Assembly: GCA_037893245.1 (NCBI GenBank) | Contig: JBAIAA010000432.1 | Coordinates: 620,001 to 684,000 of the forward strand | Direction: 5' to 3' | Source: Crossaster papposus | Lineage: Eukaryota; Echinodermata; Asteroidea; Velatida; Solasteridae | DNA length: 64,000 nt | Shown: positions 44,811-59,800 of the stretch, in pieces | How the letters are laid out: the number at the start of each line of letters is the position of its first letter | Numbering within the stretch: position 1 is the first letter of the stretch | The notes under the pieces: model-generated | Told to the model about the DNA's origin: nothing | The model's input: only the letters and a program-made list of their open reading frames with translations | The model's database searches: none | Translations under genes and position numbers: made by a program

Positions 44811-47800
44811 CTATACATTTTTGGAAACGTTAGGAAATACTCAACATAAAAACCAATGTTTACATTTGTTTTTAGGTTCTTTTGAAAAAATGGTTCTTTA
44901 ATGTGACGTGACACATGAAAAGTCATTGGGTGTCACTTGCATCCTTCGCAATTCAGCACACCAGCTGCGAGTAAGGATGATTAGCCTCCCCAATTATTAT
45001 TATTATATGAATACCGTGGATTCTATCCAGCTTAGCTATTAGGTCAGGCCGGTAGGATTGGGTCGATGGGGTTATGAAAACCATGGATTCTATCAAGCTT
45101 AGCTATTAGGTAAGGCCGATAGGATTGGGTCGATTGGGATTTTCCATGGATTGTATCCAGCTTAGCTATTAGGTCAGGCCGGTAGGATTGGGTCGATGGG
45201 AATATAAATACCTTGGATTCTATCCAACTTAGCTAAGGTCAGGCCGATAGGACTGGGTCGATGGGAATATAATACCTTGGATTCTATCAAGCTTAGCTAA
45301 CAGATCAAGCCGATAGGATTGGGTTGGGTGGCTTGTGTGTAAAGCCTTTGCCTCCAAGTAAGGTTCATAATGTACATATTGAAAGTTTCGTTCACTGTTT
45401 GTGTAGATTTGCTAAACTATACATTTTTGGAAACGTTAGGAAATACTCAACATAAAAACCAATGTTTACATTTGTTTTTAGGTTCTTTTGAAAAAATGGT
45501 TCTTTAATGTGACGTGACACATGAAAAGTCATTGGGTGTCACTTGCATCCTTCGCAATTCAGCACACCAGCTGCGAGTAAGGATGATTAGCCTCCCCAAT
45601 TATTATTATTATATGAATACCGTGGATTCTATCCAGCTTAGCTATTAGGTCAGGCCGGTAGGATTGGGTCGATGGGAATATAAATACCTTGGATTCTATC
45701 CAACTTAGCTAAGGTCAGGCCGATAGGACTGGGTCGATGGGAATATAATACCTTGGATTCTATCAAGCTTAGCTAACAGATCAAGCCGATAGGATTGGGT
45801 TGGGTGGCTTGTGTGTAAAGCCTTTGCCTCCAAGTAAGGTTCATAATGTACATATTGAAAGTTTCGTTCACTGTTTGTGTAGATTTGCTAAACTATACAT
45901 TTTTGGAAACGTTAGGAAATACTCAACATAAAAACCAATGTTTACATTTGTTTTTAGGTTCTTTTGAAAAAATGGTTCTTTAATGTGACGTGACACATGA
46001 AAAGTCATTGGGTGTCACTTGCATCCTTCGCAATTCAGCACACCAGCTGCGAGTAAGGATGATTAGCCTCCCCAATTATTATTATTATATGAATACCGTG
46101 GATTCTATCCAGCTTAGCTATTAGGTCAGGCCGGTAGGATTGGGTCGATGGGGTTATGAAAACCATGGATTCTATCAAGCTTAGCTATTAGGTCAGGCCG
46201 ATAGGATTGGGTCGATTGGGATTTTCCATGGATTCTATCCAGCTTAGCTATTAGGTCAGGCCGGTAGGATTGGGTCGATGGGAATATAAATACCTTGGAT
46301 TCTATCCAACTTAGCTAAGGTCAGGCCGATAGGACTGGGTCGATGGGAATATAATACCTTGGATTCTATCAAGCTTAGCTAACAGATCAAGCCGATAGGA
46401 TTGGGTTGGGTGGCTTGTGTGTAAAGCCTTTGCCTCCAAGTAAGGTTCATAATGTACATATTGAAAGTTTCGTTCACTGTTTGTGTAGATTTGCAAAACT
46501 ATACATTTTTGGAAACGTTAGGAAATACTCAACATAAAAACCAATGTTTACATTTGTTTTTAGGTTCTTTTGAAAAAATGGTTCTTTAATGTGACGTGAC
46601 ACATGAAAAGTCATTGGGTGTCACTTGCATCCTTCGCAATTCAGCACACCAGCTGCGAGTAAGGATGATTAGCCTCCCCAATTATTATTATTATATGAAT
46701 ACCGTGGATTCTATCCAGCTTAGCTATTAGGTCAGGCCGGTAGGATTGGGTCGATGGGGTTATGAAAACCATGGATTCTATCAAGCTTAGCTATTAGGTC
46801 AGGCCGATAGGATTGGGTCGATTGGGATTTTCCATGGATTCTATCCAGCTTAGCTATTAGGTCAGGCCGGTAGGATTGGGTCGATGGGAATATAAATACC
46901 TTGGATTCTATCCAACTTAGCTAAGGTCAGGCCGATAGGACTGGGTCGATGGGAATATAATACCTTGGATTCTATCAAGCTTAGCTAACAGATCAAGCCG
47001 ATAGGATTGGGTTGGGTGGCTTGTGTGTAAAGCCTTTGCCTCCAAGTAAGGTTCATAATGTACATATTGAAAGTTTCGTTCACTGTTTGTGTAGATTTGC
47101 TAAACTATACATTTTTGGAAACGTTAGGAAATACTCAACATAAAAACCAATGTTTACATTTGTTTTTAGGTTCTTTTGAAAAAATGGTTCTTTAATGTGA
47201 CGTGACACATGAAAAGTCATTGGGTGTCACTTGCATCCTTCGCAATTCAGCACACCAGCTGCGAGTAAGGATGATTAGCCTCCCCAATTATTATTATTAT
47301 ATGAATACCGTGGATTCTATCCAGCTTAGCTATTAGGTCAGGCCGGTAGGATTGGGTCGATGGGAATATAAATACCTTGGATTCTATCCAACTTAGCTAT
47401 TAGGTCAGGCCGATAGGATTGGGTCGATTGGGATTTTCCATGGATTGTATCCAGCTTAGCTATTAGGTCAGGCCGGTAGGATTGGGTCGATGGGAATATA
47501 AATACCTTGGATTCTATCCAACTTAGCTAAGGTCAGGCCGATAGGACTGGGTCGATGGGAATATAATACCTTGGATTCTATCAAGCTTAGCTAACAGATC
47601 AAGCCGATAGGATTGGGTTGGGTGGCTTGTGTGTAAAGCCTTTGCCTCCAAGTAAGGTTCATAATGTACATATTGAAAGTTTCGTTCACTGTTTGTGTAG
47701 ATTTGCTAAACTATACATTTTTGGAAACGTTAGGAAATACTCAACATAAAAACCAATGTTTACATTTGTTTTTAGGTTCTTTTGAAAAAATGGTTCTTTA

Positions 47801-50800
47801 ATGTGACGTGACACATGAAAAGTCATTGGGTGTCACTTGCATCCTTCGCAATTCAGCACACCAGCTGCGAGTAAGGATGATTAGCCTCCCCAATTATTAT
47901 TATTATATGAATACCGTGGATTCTATCCAGCTTAGCTATTAGGTCAGGCCGGTAGGATTGGGTCGATGGGGTTATGAAAACCATGGATTCTATCAAGCTT
48001 AGCTATTAGGTCAGGCCGATAGGATTGGGTCGATTGGGATTTTCCATGGATTCTATCCAGCTTAGCTATTAGGTCAGGCCGGTAGGATTGGGTCGATGGG
48101 AATATAAATACCTTGGATTCTATCCAACTTAGCTAAGGTCAGGCCGATAGGACTGGGTCGATGGGAATATAATACCTTGGATTCTATCAAGCTTAGCTAA
48201 CAGATCAAGCCGATAGGATTGGGTTGGGTGGCTTGTGTGTAAAGCCTTTGCCTCCAAGTAAGGTTCATAATGTACATATTGAAAGTTTCGTTCACTGTTT
48301 GTGTAGATTTGCTAAACTATACATTTTTGGAAACGTTAGGAAATACTCAACATAAAAACCAATGTTTACATTTGTTTTTAGGTTCTTTTGAAAAAATGGT
48401 TCTTTAATGTGACGTGACACATGAAAAGTCATTGGGTGTCACTTGCATCCTTCGCAATTCAGCACACCAGCTGCGAGTAAGGATGATTAGCCTCCCCAAT
48501 TATTATTATTATATGAATACCGTGGATTCTATCCAGCTTAGCTATTAGGTCAGGCCGGTAGGATTGGGTCGATGGGGTTATGAAAACCATGGATTCTATC
48601 AAGCTTAGCTATTAGGTCAGGCCGATAGGATTGGGTCGATTGGGATTTTCCATGGATTGTATCCAGCTTAGCTATTAGGTCAGGCCGGTAGGATTGGGTC
48701 GATGGGAATATAAATACCTTGGATTCTATCCAACTTAGCTAAGGTCAGGCCGATAGGACTGGGTCGATGGGAATATAATACCTTGGATTCTATCAAGCTT
48801 AGCTAACAGATCAAGCCGATAGGATTGGGTTGGGTGGCTTGTGTGTAAAGCCTTTGCCTCCAAGTAAGGTTCATAATGTACATATTGAAAGTTTCGTTCA
48901 CTGTTTGTGTAGATTTGCTAAACTATACATTTTTGGAAACGTTAGGAAATACTCAACATAAAAACCAATGTTTACATTTGTTTTTAGGTTCTTTTGAAAA
49001 AATGGTTCTTTAATGTGACGTGACACATGAAAAGTCATTGGGTGTCACTTGCATCCTTCGCAATTCAGCACACCAGCTGCGAGTAAGGATGATTAGCCTC
49101 CCCAATTATTATTATTATATGAATACCGTGGATTCTATCCAGCTTAGCTATTAGGTCAGGCCGGTAGGATTGGGTCGATGGGAATATAAATACCTTGGAT
49201 TCTATCCAACTTAGCTAAGGTCAGGCCGATAGGACTGGGTCGATGGGAATATAATACCTTGGATTCTATCAAGCTTAGCTAACAGATCAAGCCGATAGGA
49301 TTGGGTTGGGTGGCTTGTGTGTAAAGCCTTTGCCTCCAAGTAAGGTTCATAATGTACATATTGAAAGTTTCGTTCACTGTTTGTGTAGATTTGCTAAACT
49401 ATACATTTTTGGAAACGTTAGGAAATACTCAACATAAAAACCAATGTTTACATTTGTTTTTAGGTTCTTTTGAAAAAATGGTTCTTTAATGTGACGTGAC
49501 ACATGAAAAGTCATTGGGTGTCACTTGCATCCTTCGCAATTCAGCACACCAGCTGCGAGTAAGGATGATTAGCCTCCCCAATTATTATTATTATATGAAT
49601 ACCGTGGATTCTATCCAGCTTAGCTATTAGGTCAGGCCGGTAGGATTGGGTCGATGGGGTTATGAAAACCATGGATTCTATCAAGCTTAGCTATTAGGTC
49701 AGGCCGATAGGATTGGGTCGATTGGGATTTTCCATGGATTCTATCCAGCTTAGCTATTAGGTCAGGTCGGTAGGATTGGGTCGATGGGAATATAAATACC
49801 TTGGATTCTATCCAACTTAGCTAAGGTCAGGCCGATAGGACTGGGTCGATGGGAATATAATACCTTGGATTCTATCAAGCTTAGCTAACAGATCAAGCCG
49901 ATAGGATTGGGTTGGGTGGCTTGTGTGTAAAGCCTTTGCCTCCAAGTAAGGTTCATAATGTACATATTGAAAGTTTCGTTCACTGTTTGTGTAGATTTGC
50001 TAAACTATACATTTTTGGAAACGTTAGGAAATACTCAACATAAAAACCAATGTTTACATTTGTTTTTAGGTTCTTTTGAAAAAATGGTTCTTTAATGTGA
50101 CGTGACACATGAAAAGTCATTGGGTGTCACTTGCATCCTTCGCAATTCAGCACACCAGCTGCGAGTAAGGATGATTAGCCTCCCCAATTATTATTATTAT
50201 ATGAATACCGTGGATTCTATCCAGCTTAGCTATTAGGTCAGGCCGGTAGGATTGGGTCGATGGGGTTATGAAAACCATGGATTCTATCAAGCTTAGCTAT
50301 TAGGTCAGGCCGATAGGATTGGGTCGATTGGGATTTTCCATGGATTCTATCCAGCTTAGCTATTAGGTCAGGCCGGTAGGATTGGGTCGATGGGAATATA
50401 AATACCTTGGATTCTATCCAACTTAGCTAAGGTCAGGCCGATAGGACTGGGTCGATGGGAATATAATACCTTGGATTCTATCAAGCTTAGCTAACAGATC
50501 AAGCCGATAGGATTGGGTTGGGTGGCTTGTGTGTAAAGCCTTTGCCTCCAAGTAAGGTTCATAATGTACATATTGAAAGTTTCGTTCACTGTTTGTGTAG
50601 ATTTACTAAACTATACATTTTGGGAAACGTTAGGAAATACTCAACATAAAAACCAATGTTTACATTTGTTTTTAGGTTCTTTTGAAAAAATGGTTCTTTA
50701 ATGTGACGTGACACATGAAAAGTCATTGGGTGTCACTTGCATCCTTCGCAATTCAGCACACCAGCTGCGAGTAAGGATGATTAGCCTCCCCAATTATTAT

Positions 50801-53800
50801 TATTATATGAATACCGTGGATTCTATCCAGCTTAGCTATTAGGTCAGGCCGGTAGGATTGGGTCGATGGGGTTATGAAAACCATGGATTCTATCAAGCTT
50901 AGCTATTAGGTCAGGCCGATAGGATTGGGTCGATTGGGATTTTCCATGGATTCTATCCAGCTTAGCTATTAGGTCAGGCCGGTAGGATTGGGTCGATGGG
51001 AATATAAATACCTTGGATTCTATCCAACTTAGCTAAGGTCAGGCCGATAGGACTGGGTCGATGGGAATATAATACCTTGGATTCTATCAAGCTTAGCTAA
51101 CAGATCAAGCCGATAGGATTGGGTTGGGTGGCTTGTGTGTAAAGCCTTTGCCTCCAAGTAAGGTTCATAATGTACATATTGAAAGTTTCGTTCACTGTTT
51201 GTGTAGATTTGCTAAACTATACATTTTTGGAAACGTTAGGAAATACTCAACATAAAAACCAATGTTTACATTTGTTTTTAGGTTCTTTTGAAAAAATGGT
51301 TCTTTAATGTGACGTGACACATGAAAAGTCATTGGGTGTCACTTGCATCCTTCGCAATTCAGCACACCAGCTGCGAGTAAGGATGATTAGCCTCCCCAAT
51401 TATTATTATTATATGAATACCGTGGATTCTATCCAGCTTAGCTATTAGGTCAGGCCGGTAGGATTGGGTCGATGGGGTTATGAAAACCATGGATTCTATC
51501 AAGCTTAGCTATTAGGTCAGGCCGATAGGATTGGGTCGATTGGGATTTTCCATGGATTCTATCCAGCTTAGCTATTAGGTCAGGCCGGTAGGATTGGGTC
51601 GATGGGAATATAAATACCTTGGATTCTATCCAACTTAGCTAAGGTCAGGCCGATAGGACTGGGTCGATGGGAATATAATACCTTGGATTCTATCAAGCTT
51701 AGCTAACAGATCAAGCCGATAGGATTGGGTTGGGTGGCTTGTGTGTAAAGCCTTTGCCTCCAAGTAAGGTTCATAATGTACATATTGAAAGTTTCGTTCA
51801 CTGTTTGTGTAGATTTGCTAAACTATACATTTTTGGAAACGTTAGGAAATACTCAACATAAAAACCAATGTTTACATTTGTTTTTAGGTTCTTTTGAAAA
51901 AATGGTTCTTTAATGTGACGTGACACATGAAAAGTCATTGGGTGTCACTTGCATCCTTCGCAATTTAGCACACCAGCTAGTAAGGATGATTAGCCTCCCC
52001 AATTATTATTATTATATGAATACCGTGGATTCTATCCAGCTTAGCTATTAGGTCAGGCCGGTAGGATTGGGTCGATGGGGTTATGAAAACCATAGATTCT
52101 ATCAAGCTTAGCTATTAGGTCAGGCCGATAGGATTGGGTCGATTGGGATTTTCCATGGATTCTATCCAGCTTAGCTATTAGGTCAGGCCGGTAGGATTGG
52201 GTCGATGGGAATATAAATACCTTGGATTCTATCCAACTTAGCTAAGGTCAGGCCGATAGGACTGGGTCGATGGGAATATAATACCTTGGATTCTATCAAG
52301 CTTAGCTAACAGATCAAGCCGATAGGATTGGGTTGGGTGGCTTGTGTGTAAAGCCTTTGCCTCCAAGTAAGGTTCATAATGTACATATTGAAAGTTTCGT
52401 TCACTGTTTGTGTAGATTTGCTAAACTATACATTTTTGGAAACGTTAGGAAATACTCAACATAAAAACCAATGTTTACATTTGTTTTTAGGTTCTTTTGA
52501 AAAAATGGTTCTTTAATGTGACGTGACACATGAAAAGTCATTGGGTGTCACTTGCATCCTTCGCAATTCAGCACACCAGCTGCGAGTAAGGATGATTAGC
52601 CTCCCCAATTATTATTATTATATGAATACCGTGGATTCTATCCAGCTTAGCTATTAGGTCAGGCCGATAGGATTGGGTCGATTGGGATTTTCCATGGATT
52701 CTATCCAGCTTAGCTATTAGGTCAGGCCGGTAGGATTGGGTCGATGGGAATATAAATACCTTGGATTCTATCCAACTTAGCTAAGGTCAGGCCGATAGGA
52801 CTGGGTCGATGGGAATATAATACCTTGGATTCTATCAAGCTTAGCTAACAGATCAAGCCGATAGGATTGGGTTGGGTGGCTTGTGTGTAAAGCCTTTGCC
52901 TCCAAGTAAGGTTCATAATGTACATATTGAAAGTTTCGTTCACTGTTTGTGTAGATTTGCTAAACTATACATTTTTGGAAACGTTAGGAAATACTCAACA
53001 TAAAAACCAATGTTTACATTTGTTTTTAGGTTCTTTTGAAAAAATGGTTCTTTAATGTGACGTGACACATGAAAAGTCATTGGGTGTCACTTGCATCCTT
53101 CGCAATTCAGCACACCAGCTGCGAGTAAGGATGATTAGCCTCCCCAATTATTATTATTATATGAATACCGTGGATTCTATCCAGCTTAGCTATTAGGTCA
53201 GGCCGGTAGGATTGGGTCGATGGGGTTATGAAAACCATGGATTCTATCAAGCTTAGCTATTAGGTCAGGCCGATAGGATTGGGTGGATTGGGATTTTCCA
53301 TGGATTCTATCCAGCTTAGCTATTAGGTCAGGCCGGTAGGATTGGGTCGATGGGAATATAAATACCTTGGATTCTATCCAACTTAGCTAAGGTCAGGCCG
53401 ATAGGACTGGGTCGATGGGAATATAATACCTTGGATTCTATCAAGCTTAGCTAACAGATCAAGCCGATAGGATTGGGTTGGGTGGCTTGTGTGTAAAGCC
53501 TTTGCCTCCAAGTAAGGTTCATAATGTACATATTGAAAGTTTCGTTCACTGTTTGTGTAGATTTGCTAAACTATACATTTTTGGAAACGTTAGGAAATAC
53601 TCAACATAAAAACCAATGTTTACATTTGTTTTTAGGTTCTTTTAAAAAAATGGTTCTTTAATGTGACGTGACACATGAAAAGTCATTGGGTGTCACTTGC
53701 ATCCTTCGCAATTCAGCACACCAGCTGCGAGTAAGGATGATTAGCCTCCCCAATTATTATTATTATATGAATACCGTGGATTCTATCCAGCTTAGCTATT

Positions 53801-56800
53801 AGGTCAGGCCGGTAGGATTGGGTCGATGGGGTTATGAAAACCATGGATTCTATCAAGCTTAGCTATTAGGTCAGGCCGATAGGATTGGGTCGATTGAGAT
53901 TTTCCATGGATTCTATCCAGCTTAGCTATTAGGTCAGGCCGGTAGGATTGGGTCGATGGAAATATAAATACCTTGGATTCTATCCAACTTAGCTAAGGTC
54001 AGGCCGATAGGACTGGGTCGATGGGAATATAATACCTTGGATTCTATCAAGCTTAGCTAACAGATCAAGCCGATAGGATTGGGTTGGGTGGCTTGTGTGT
54101 AAAGCCTTTGCCTCCAAGTAAGGTTCATAATGTACATATTGAAAGTTTCGTTCACTGTTTGTGTAGATTTGCTAAACTATACATTTTTGGAAACGTTAGG
54201 AAATACTCAACATAAAAACCAATGTTTACATTTGTTTTTAGGTTCTTTTGAAAAAATGGTTCTTTAATGTGACGTGACACATGAAGTCATTGGGTGTCAC
54301 TTGCATCCTTCGCAATTCAGCACACCAGCTGCGAGTAAGGATGATTAGCCTCCCCAATTATTATTATTATATGAATACCGTGGATTCTATCCAGCTAAGC
54401 TATTAGGTCAGGCCGGTAGGATTGGGTCGATGGGGTTATGAAAACCATGGATTCTATCAAGCTTAGCTATTAGGTCAGGCCGATAGGATTGGGTCGATTG
54501 GGATTTTCCATGGATTCTATCCAGCTTAGCTATTAGGTCAGGCCGGTAGGATTGGGTCGATGGGAATATAAATACCTTGGATTCTATCCAACTTAGCTAA
54601 GGTCAGGCCGATAGGACTGGGTCGATGGGAATATAATACCTTGGATTCTATCAAGCTTAGCTAACAGATCAAGCCGATAGGATTGGGTTGGGTGGCTTGT
54701 GTGTAAAGCCTTTGCCTCCAAGTAAGGTTCATAATGTACATATTGAAAGTTTCGTTCACTGTTTGTGTAGATTTGCTAAACTATACATTTTTGGAAACGT
54801 TAGGAAATACTCAACATAAAAACCAATGTTTACATTTGTTTTTAGGTTCTTTTGAAAAAATGGTTCTTTAATGTGACGTGACACATGAAAAGTCATTGGG
54901 TGTCACTTGCATCCTTCGCAATTCAGCACACCAGCTGCGAGTAAGGATGATTAGCCTCCCCAATTATTATTATTATATGAATACCGTGGATTCTATCCAG
55001 CTTAGCTATTAGGTCAGGCCGGTAGGATTGGGTCGATGGGGTTATGAAAACCATGGATTCTATCAAGCTTAGCTATTAGGTCAGGCCGATAGGATTGGGT
55101 CGATTGGGATTTTCCATGGATTCTATCCAGCTTAGCTATTAGGTCAGGCCGGTAGGATTGGGTCGATGGGAATACAAATACCTTGGATTCTATCCAACTT
55201 AGCTAAGGTCAGGCCGATAGGACTGGGTCGATGGGAATATAATACCTTGGATTCTATCAAGCTTAGCTAACAGATCAAGCCGATAGGATTGGGTTGGGTG
55301 GCTTGTGTGTAAAGCCTTTGCCTCCAAGTAAGGTTCATAATGTACATATTGAAAGTTTCGTTCACTGTTTGTGTAGATTTGCTAAACTATACATTTTTGG
55401 AAACGTTAGGAAATACTCAACATAAAAACCAATGTTTACATTTGTTTTTAGGTTCTTTTGAAAAAATGGTTCTTTAATGTGACGTGACACATGAAAAGTC
55501 ATTGGGTGTCACTTGCATCCTTCGCAATTCAGCACACCAGCTGCGAGTAAGGATGATTAGCCTCCCCAATTATTATTATTATATGAATACCGTGGATTCT
55601 ATCCAGCTTAGCTATTAGGTCAGGCCGGTAGGATTGGGTCGATGGGGTTATGAAAACCATGGATTCTATCAAGCTTAGCTATTAGGTCAGGCCGATAGGA
55701 TTGGGTCGATTGGGATTTTCCATGGATTCTATCCAGCTTAGCTATTAGGTCAGGCCGGTAGGATTGGGTCGATGGGAATATAAATACCTTGGATTCTATC
55801 CAACTTAGCTAAGGTCAGGCCGATAGGACTGGGTCGATGGGAATATAATACCTTGGATTCTATCAAGCTTAGCTAACAGATCAAGCCGATAGGATTGGGT
55901 TGGGTGGCTTGTGTGTAAAGCCTTTGCCTCCAAGTAAGGTTCATAATGTACATATTGAAAGTTTCGTTCACTGTTTGTGTAGATTTGCTAAACTATACAT
56001 TTTTGGAAACGTTAGGAAATACTCAACATAAAAACCAATGTTTACATTTGTTTTTAGGTTCTTTTGAAAAAATGGTTCTTTAATGTGACGTGACACATGA
56101 AGTCATTGGGTGTCACTTGCATCCTTCGCAATTCAGCACACCAGCTGCGAGTAAGGATGATTAGCCTCCCCAATTATTATTATTATATGAATACCGTGGA
56201 TTCTATCCAGCTAAGCTATTAGGTCAGGCCGGTAGGATTGGGTCGATGGGGTTATGAAAACCATGGATTCTATCAAGCTTAGCTATTAGGTCAGGCCGAT
56301 AGGATTGGGTCGATTGGGATTTTCCATGGATTCTATCCAGCTTAGCTATTAGGTCAGGCCGGTAGGATTGGGTCGATGGGAATATAAATACCTTGGATTC
56401 TATCCAACTTAGCTAAGGTCAGGCCGATAGGACTGGGTCGATGGGAATATAATACCTTGGATTCTATCAAGCTTAGCTAACAGATCAAGCCGATAGGATT
56501 GGGTTGGGTGGCTTGTGTGTAAAGCCTTTGCCTCCAAGTAAGGTTCATAATGTACATATTGAAAGTTTCGTTCACTGTTTGTGTAGATTTGCTAAACTAT
56601 ACATTTTTGGAAACGTTAGGAAATACTCAACATAAAAACCAATGTTTACATTTGTTTTTAGGTTCTTTTGAAAAAATGGTTCTTTAATGTGACGTGACAC
56701 ATGAAAAGTCATTGGGTGTCACTTGCATCCTTCGCAATTCAGCACACCAGCTGCGAGTAAGGATGATTAGCCTCCCCAATTATTATTATTATATGAATAC

Positions 56801-59800
56801 CGTGGATTCTATCCAGCTTAGCTATTAGGTCAGGCCGGTAGGATTGGGTCGATGGGGTTATGAAAACCATGGATTCTATCAAGCTTAGCTATTAGGTCAG
56901 GCCGATAGGATTGGGTCGATTGGGATTTTCCATGGATTCTATCCAGCTTAGCTATTAGGTCAGGCCGGTAGGATTGGGTCGATGGGAATACAAATACCTT
57001 GGATTCTATCCAACTTAGCTAAGGTCAGGCCGATAGGACTGGGTCGATGGGAATATAATACCTTGGATTCTATCAAGCTTAGCTAACAGATCAAGCCGAT
57101 AGGATTGGGTTGGGTGGCTTGTGTGTAAAGCCTTTGCCTCCAAGTAAGGTTCATAATGTACATATTGAAAGTTTCGTTCACTGTTTGTGTAGATTTGCTA
57201 AACTATACATTTTTGGAAACGTTAGGAAATACTCAACATAAAAACCAATGTTTACATTTGTTTTTAGGTTCTTTTGAAAAAATGGTTCTTTAATGTGACG
57301 TGACACATGAAAAGTCATTGGGTGTCACTTGCATCCTTCGCAATTCAGCACACCAGCTGCGAGTAAGGATGATTAGCCTCCCCAATTATTATTATTATAT
57401 GAATACCGTGGATTCTATCCAGCTTAGCTATTAGGTCAGGCCGGTAGGATTGGGTCGATGGGGTTATGAAAACCATGGATTCTATCAAGCTTAGCTATTA
57501 GGTCAGGCCGATAGGATTGGGTCGATTGGGATTTTCCATGGATTCTATCCAGCTGAGCTATTAGGTCAGGCCGGTAGGATTGGGTCGATGGGAATATAAA
57601 TACCTTGGATTCTATCCAACTTAGCTAAGGTCAGGCCGATAGGACTGGGTCGATGGGAATATAATACCTTGGATTCTATCAAGCTTAGCTAACAGATCAA
57701 GCCGATAGGATTGGGTTGGGTGGCTTGTGTGTAAAGCCTTTGCCTCCAAGTAAGGTTCATAATGTACATATTGAAAGTTTCGTTCACTGTTTGTGTAGAT
57801 TTGCTAAACTATACATTTTTGGAAACGTTAGGAAATACTCAACATAAAAACCAATGTTTACATTTGTTTTTAGGTTCTTTTGAAAAAATGGTTCTTTAAT
57901 GTGACGTGACACATGAAAAGTCATTGGGTGTCACTTGCATCCTTCGCAATTCAGCACACCAGCTGCGAGTAAGGATGATTAGCCTCCCCAATTATTATTA
58001 TTATATGAATACCGTGGATTCTATCCAGCTTAGCTATTAGGTCAGGCCGGTAGGATTGGGTCGATGGGGTTATGAAAACCATGGATTCTATCAAGCTTAG
58101 CTATTAGGTCAGGCCGATAGGATTGGGTCGATTGGGATTTTCCATGGATTCTATCCAGCTTAGCTATTAGGTCAGGCCGGTAGGATTGGGTCGATGGGAA
58201 TATAAATACCTTGGATTCTATCCAACTTAGCTAAGGTCAGGCCGATAGGACTGGGTCGATGGGAATATAATACCTTGGATTCTATCAAGCTTAGCTAACA
58301 GATCAAGCCGATAGGATTGGGTTGGGTGGCTTGTGTGTAAAGCCTTTGCCTCCAAGTAAGGTTCATAATGTACATATTGAAAGTTTCGTTCACTGTTTGT
58401 GTAGATTTGCTAAACTATACATTTTTGGAAACGTTAGGAAATACTCAACATAAAAACCAATGTTTACATTTGTTTTTAGGTTCTTTTGAAAAAATGGTTC
58501 TTTAATGTGACGTGACACATGAAAAGTCATTGGGTGTCACTTGCATCCTTCGCAATTCAGCACACCAGCTGCGAGTAAGGATGATTAGCCTCCCCAATTA
58601 TTATTATTATATGAATACCGTGGATTCTATCCAGCTTAGCTATTAGGTCAGGCCGGTAGGATTGGGTCGATGGGGTTATGAAAACCATGGATTCTATCAA
58701 GCTTAGCTATTAGGTCAGGCCGATAGGATTGGGTCGATTGGGATTTTCCATGGATTCTATCCAGCTTAGCTATTAGGTCAGGCCGGTAGGATTGGGTCGA
58801 TGGGAATATAAATACCTTGGATTCTATCCAACTTAGCTAAGGTCAGGCCGATAGGACTGGGTCGATGGGAATATAATACCTTGGATTCTATCAAGCTTAG
58901 CTAACAGATCAAGCCGATAGGATTGGGTTGGGTGGCTTGTGTGTAAAGCCTTTGCCTCCAAGTAAGGTTCATAATGTACATATTGAAAGTTTCGTTCACT
59001 GTTTGTGTAGATTTGCTAAACTATACATTTTTGGAAACGTTAGGAAATACTCAACATAAAAACCAATGTTTACATTTGTTTTTAGGTTCTTTTGAAAAAA
59101 TGGTTCTTTAATGTGACGTGACACATGAAAAGTCATTGGGTGTCACTTGCATCCTTCGCAATTCAGCACACCAGCTGCGAGTAAGGATGATTAGCCTCCC
59201 CAATTATTATTATTATATGAATACCGTGGATTCTATCCAGCTTAGCTATTAGGTCAGGCCGGTAGGATTGGGTCGATGGGGTTATGAAAACCATGGATTC
59301 TATCAAGCTTAGCTATTAGGTCAGGCCGATAGGATTGGGTCGATTGGGATTTTCCATGGATTCTATCCAGCTTAGCTATTAGGTCAGGCCGGTAGGATTG
59401 GGTCGATGGAAATATAAATACCTTGGATTCTATCCAACTTAGCTAAGGTCAGGCCGATAGGACTGGGTCGATGGGAATATAATACCTTGGATTCTATCAA
59501 GCTTAGCTAACAGATCAAGCCGATAGGATTGGGTTGGGTGGCTTGTGTGTAAAGCCTTTGCCTCCAAGTAAGGTTCATAATGTACATATTGAAAGTTTCG
59601 TTCACTGTTTGTGTAGATTTGCTAAACTATACATTTTGGGAAACGTTAGGAAATACTCAACATAAAAACCAATGTTTACATTTGTTTTTAGGTTCTTTTG
59701 AAAAAATGGTTCTTTAATGTGACGTGACACATGAAAAGTCATTGGGTGTCACTTGCATCCTTCGCAATTCAGCACACCAGCTGCGAGTAAGGATGATTAG

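Noticed and set aside
23292..46496. Short open frames in the satellite encoding repeated TQSYRPDLIAKLDRIQGI-like peptides
   Set aside because: A 63-bp sub-repeat happens to be a multiple of three, so one frame stays open briefly; the 67- and 64-bp sub-repeats break it. No sign of selection for coding.
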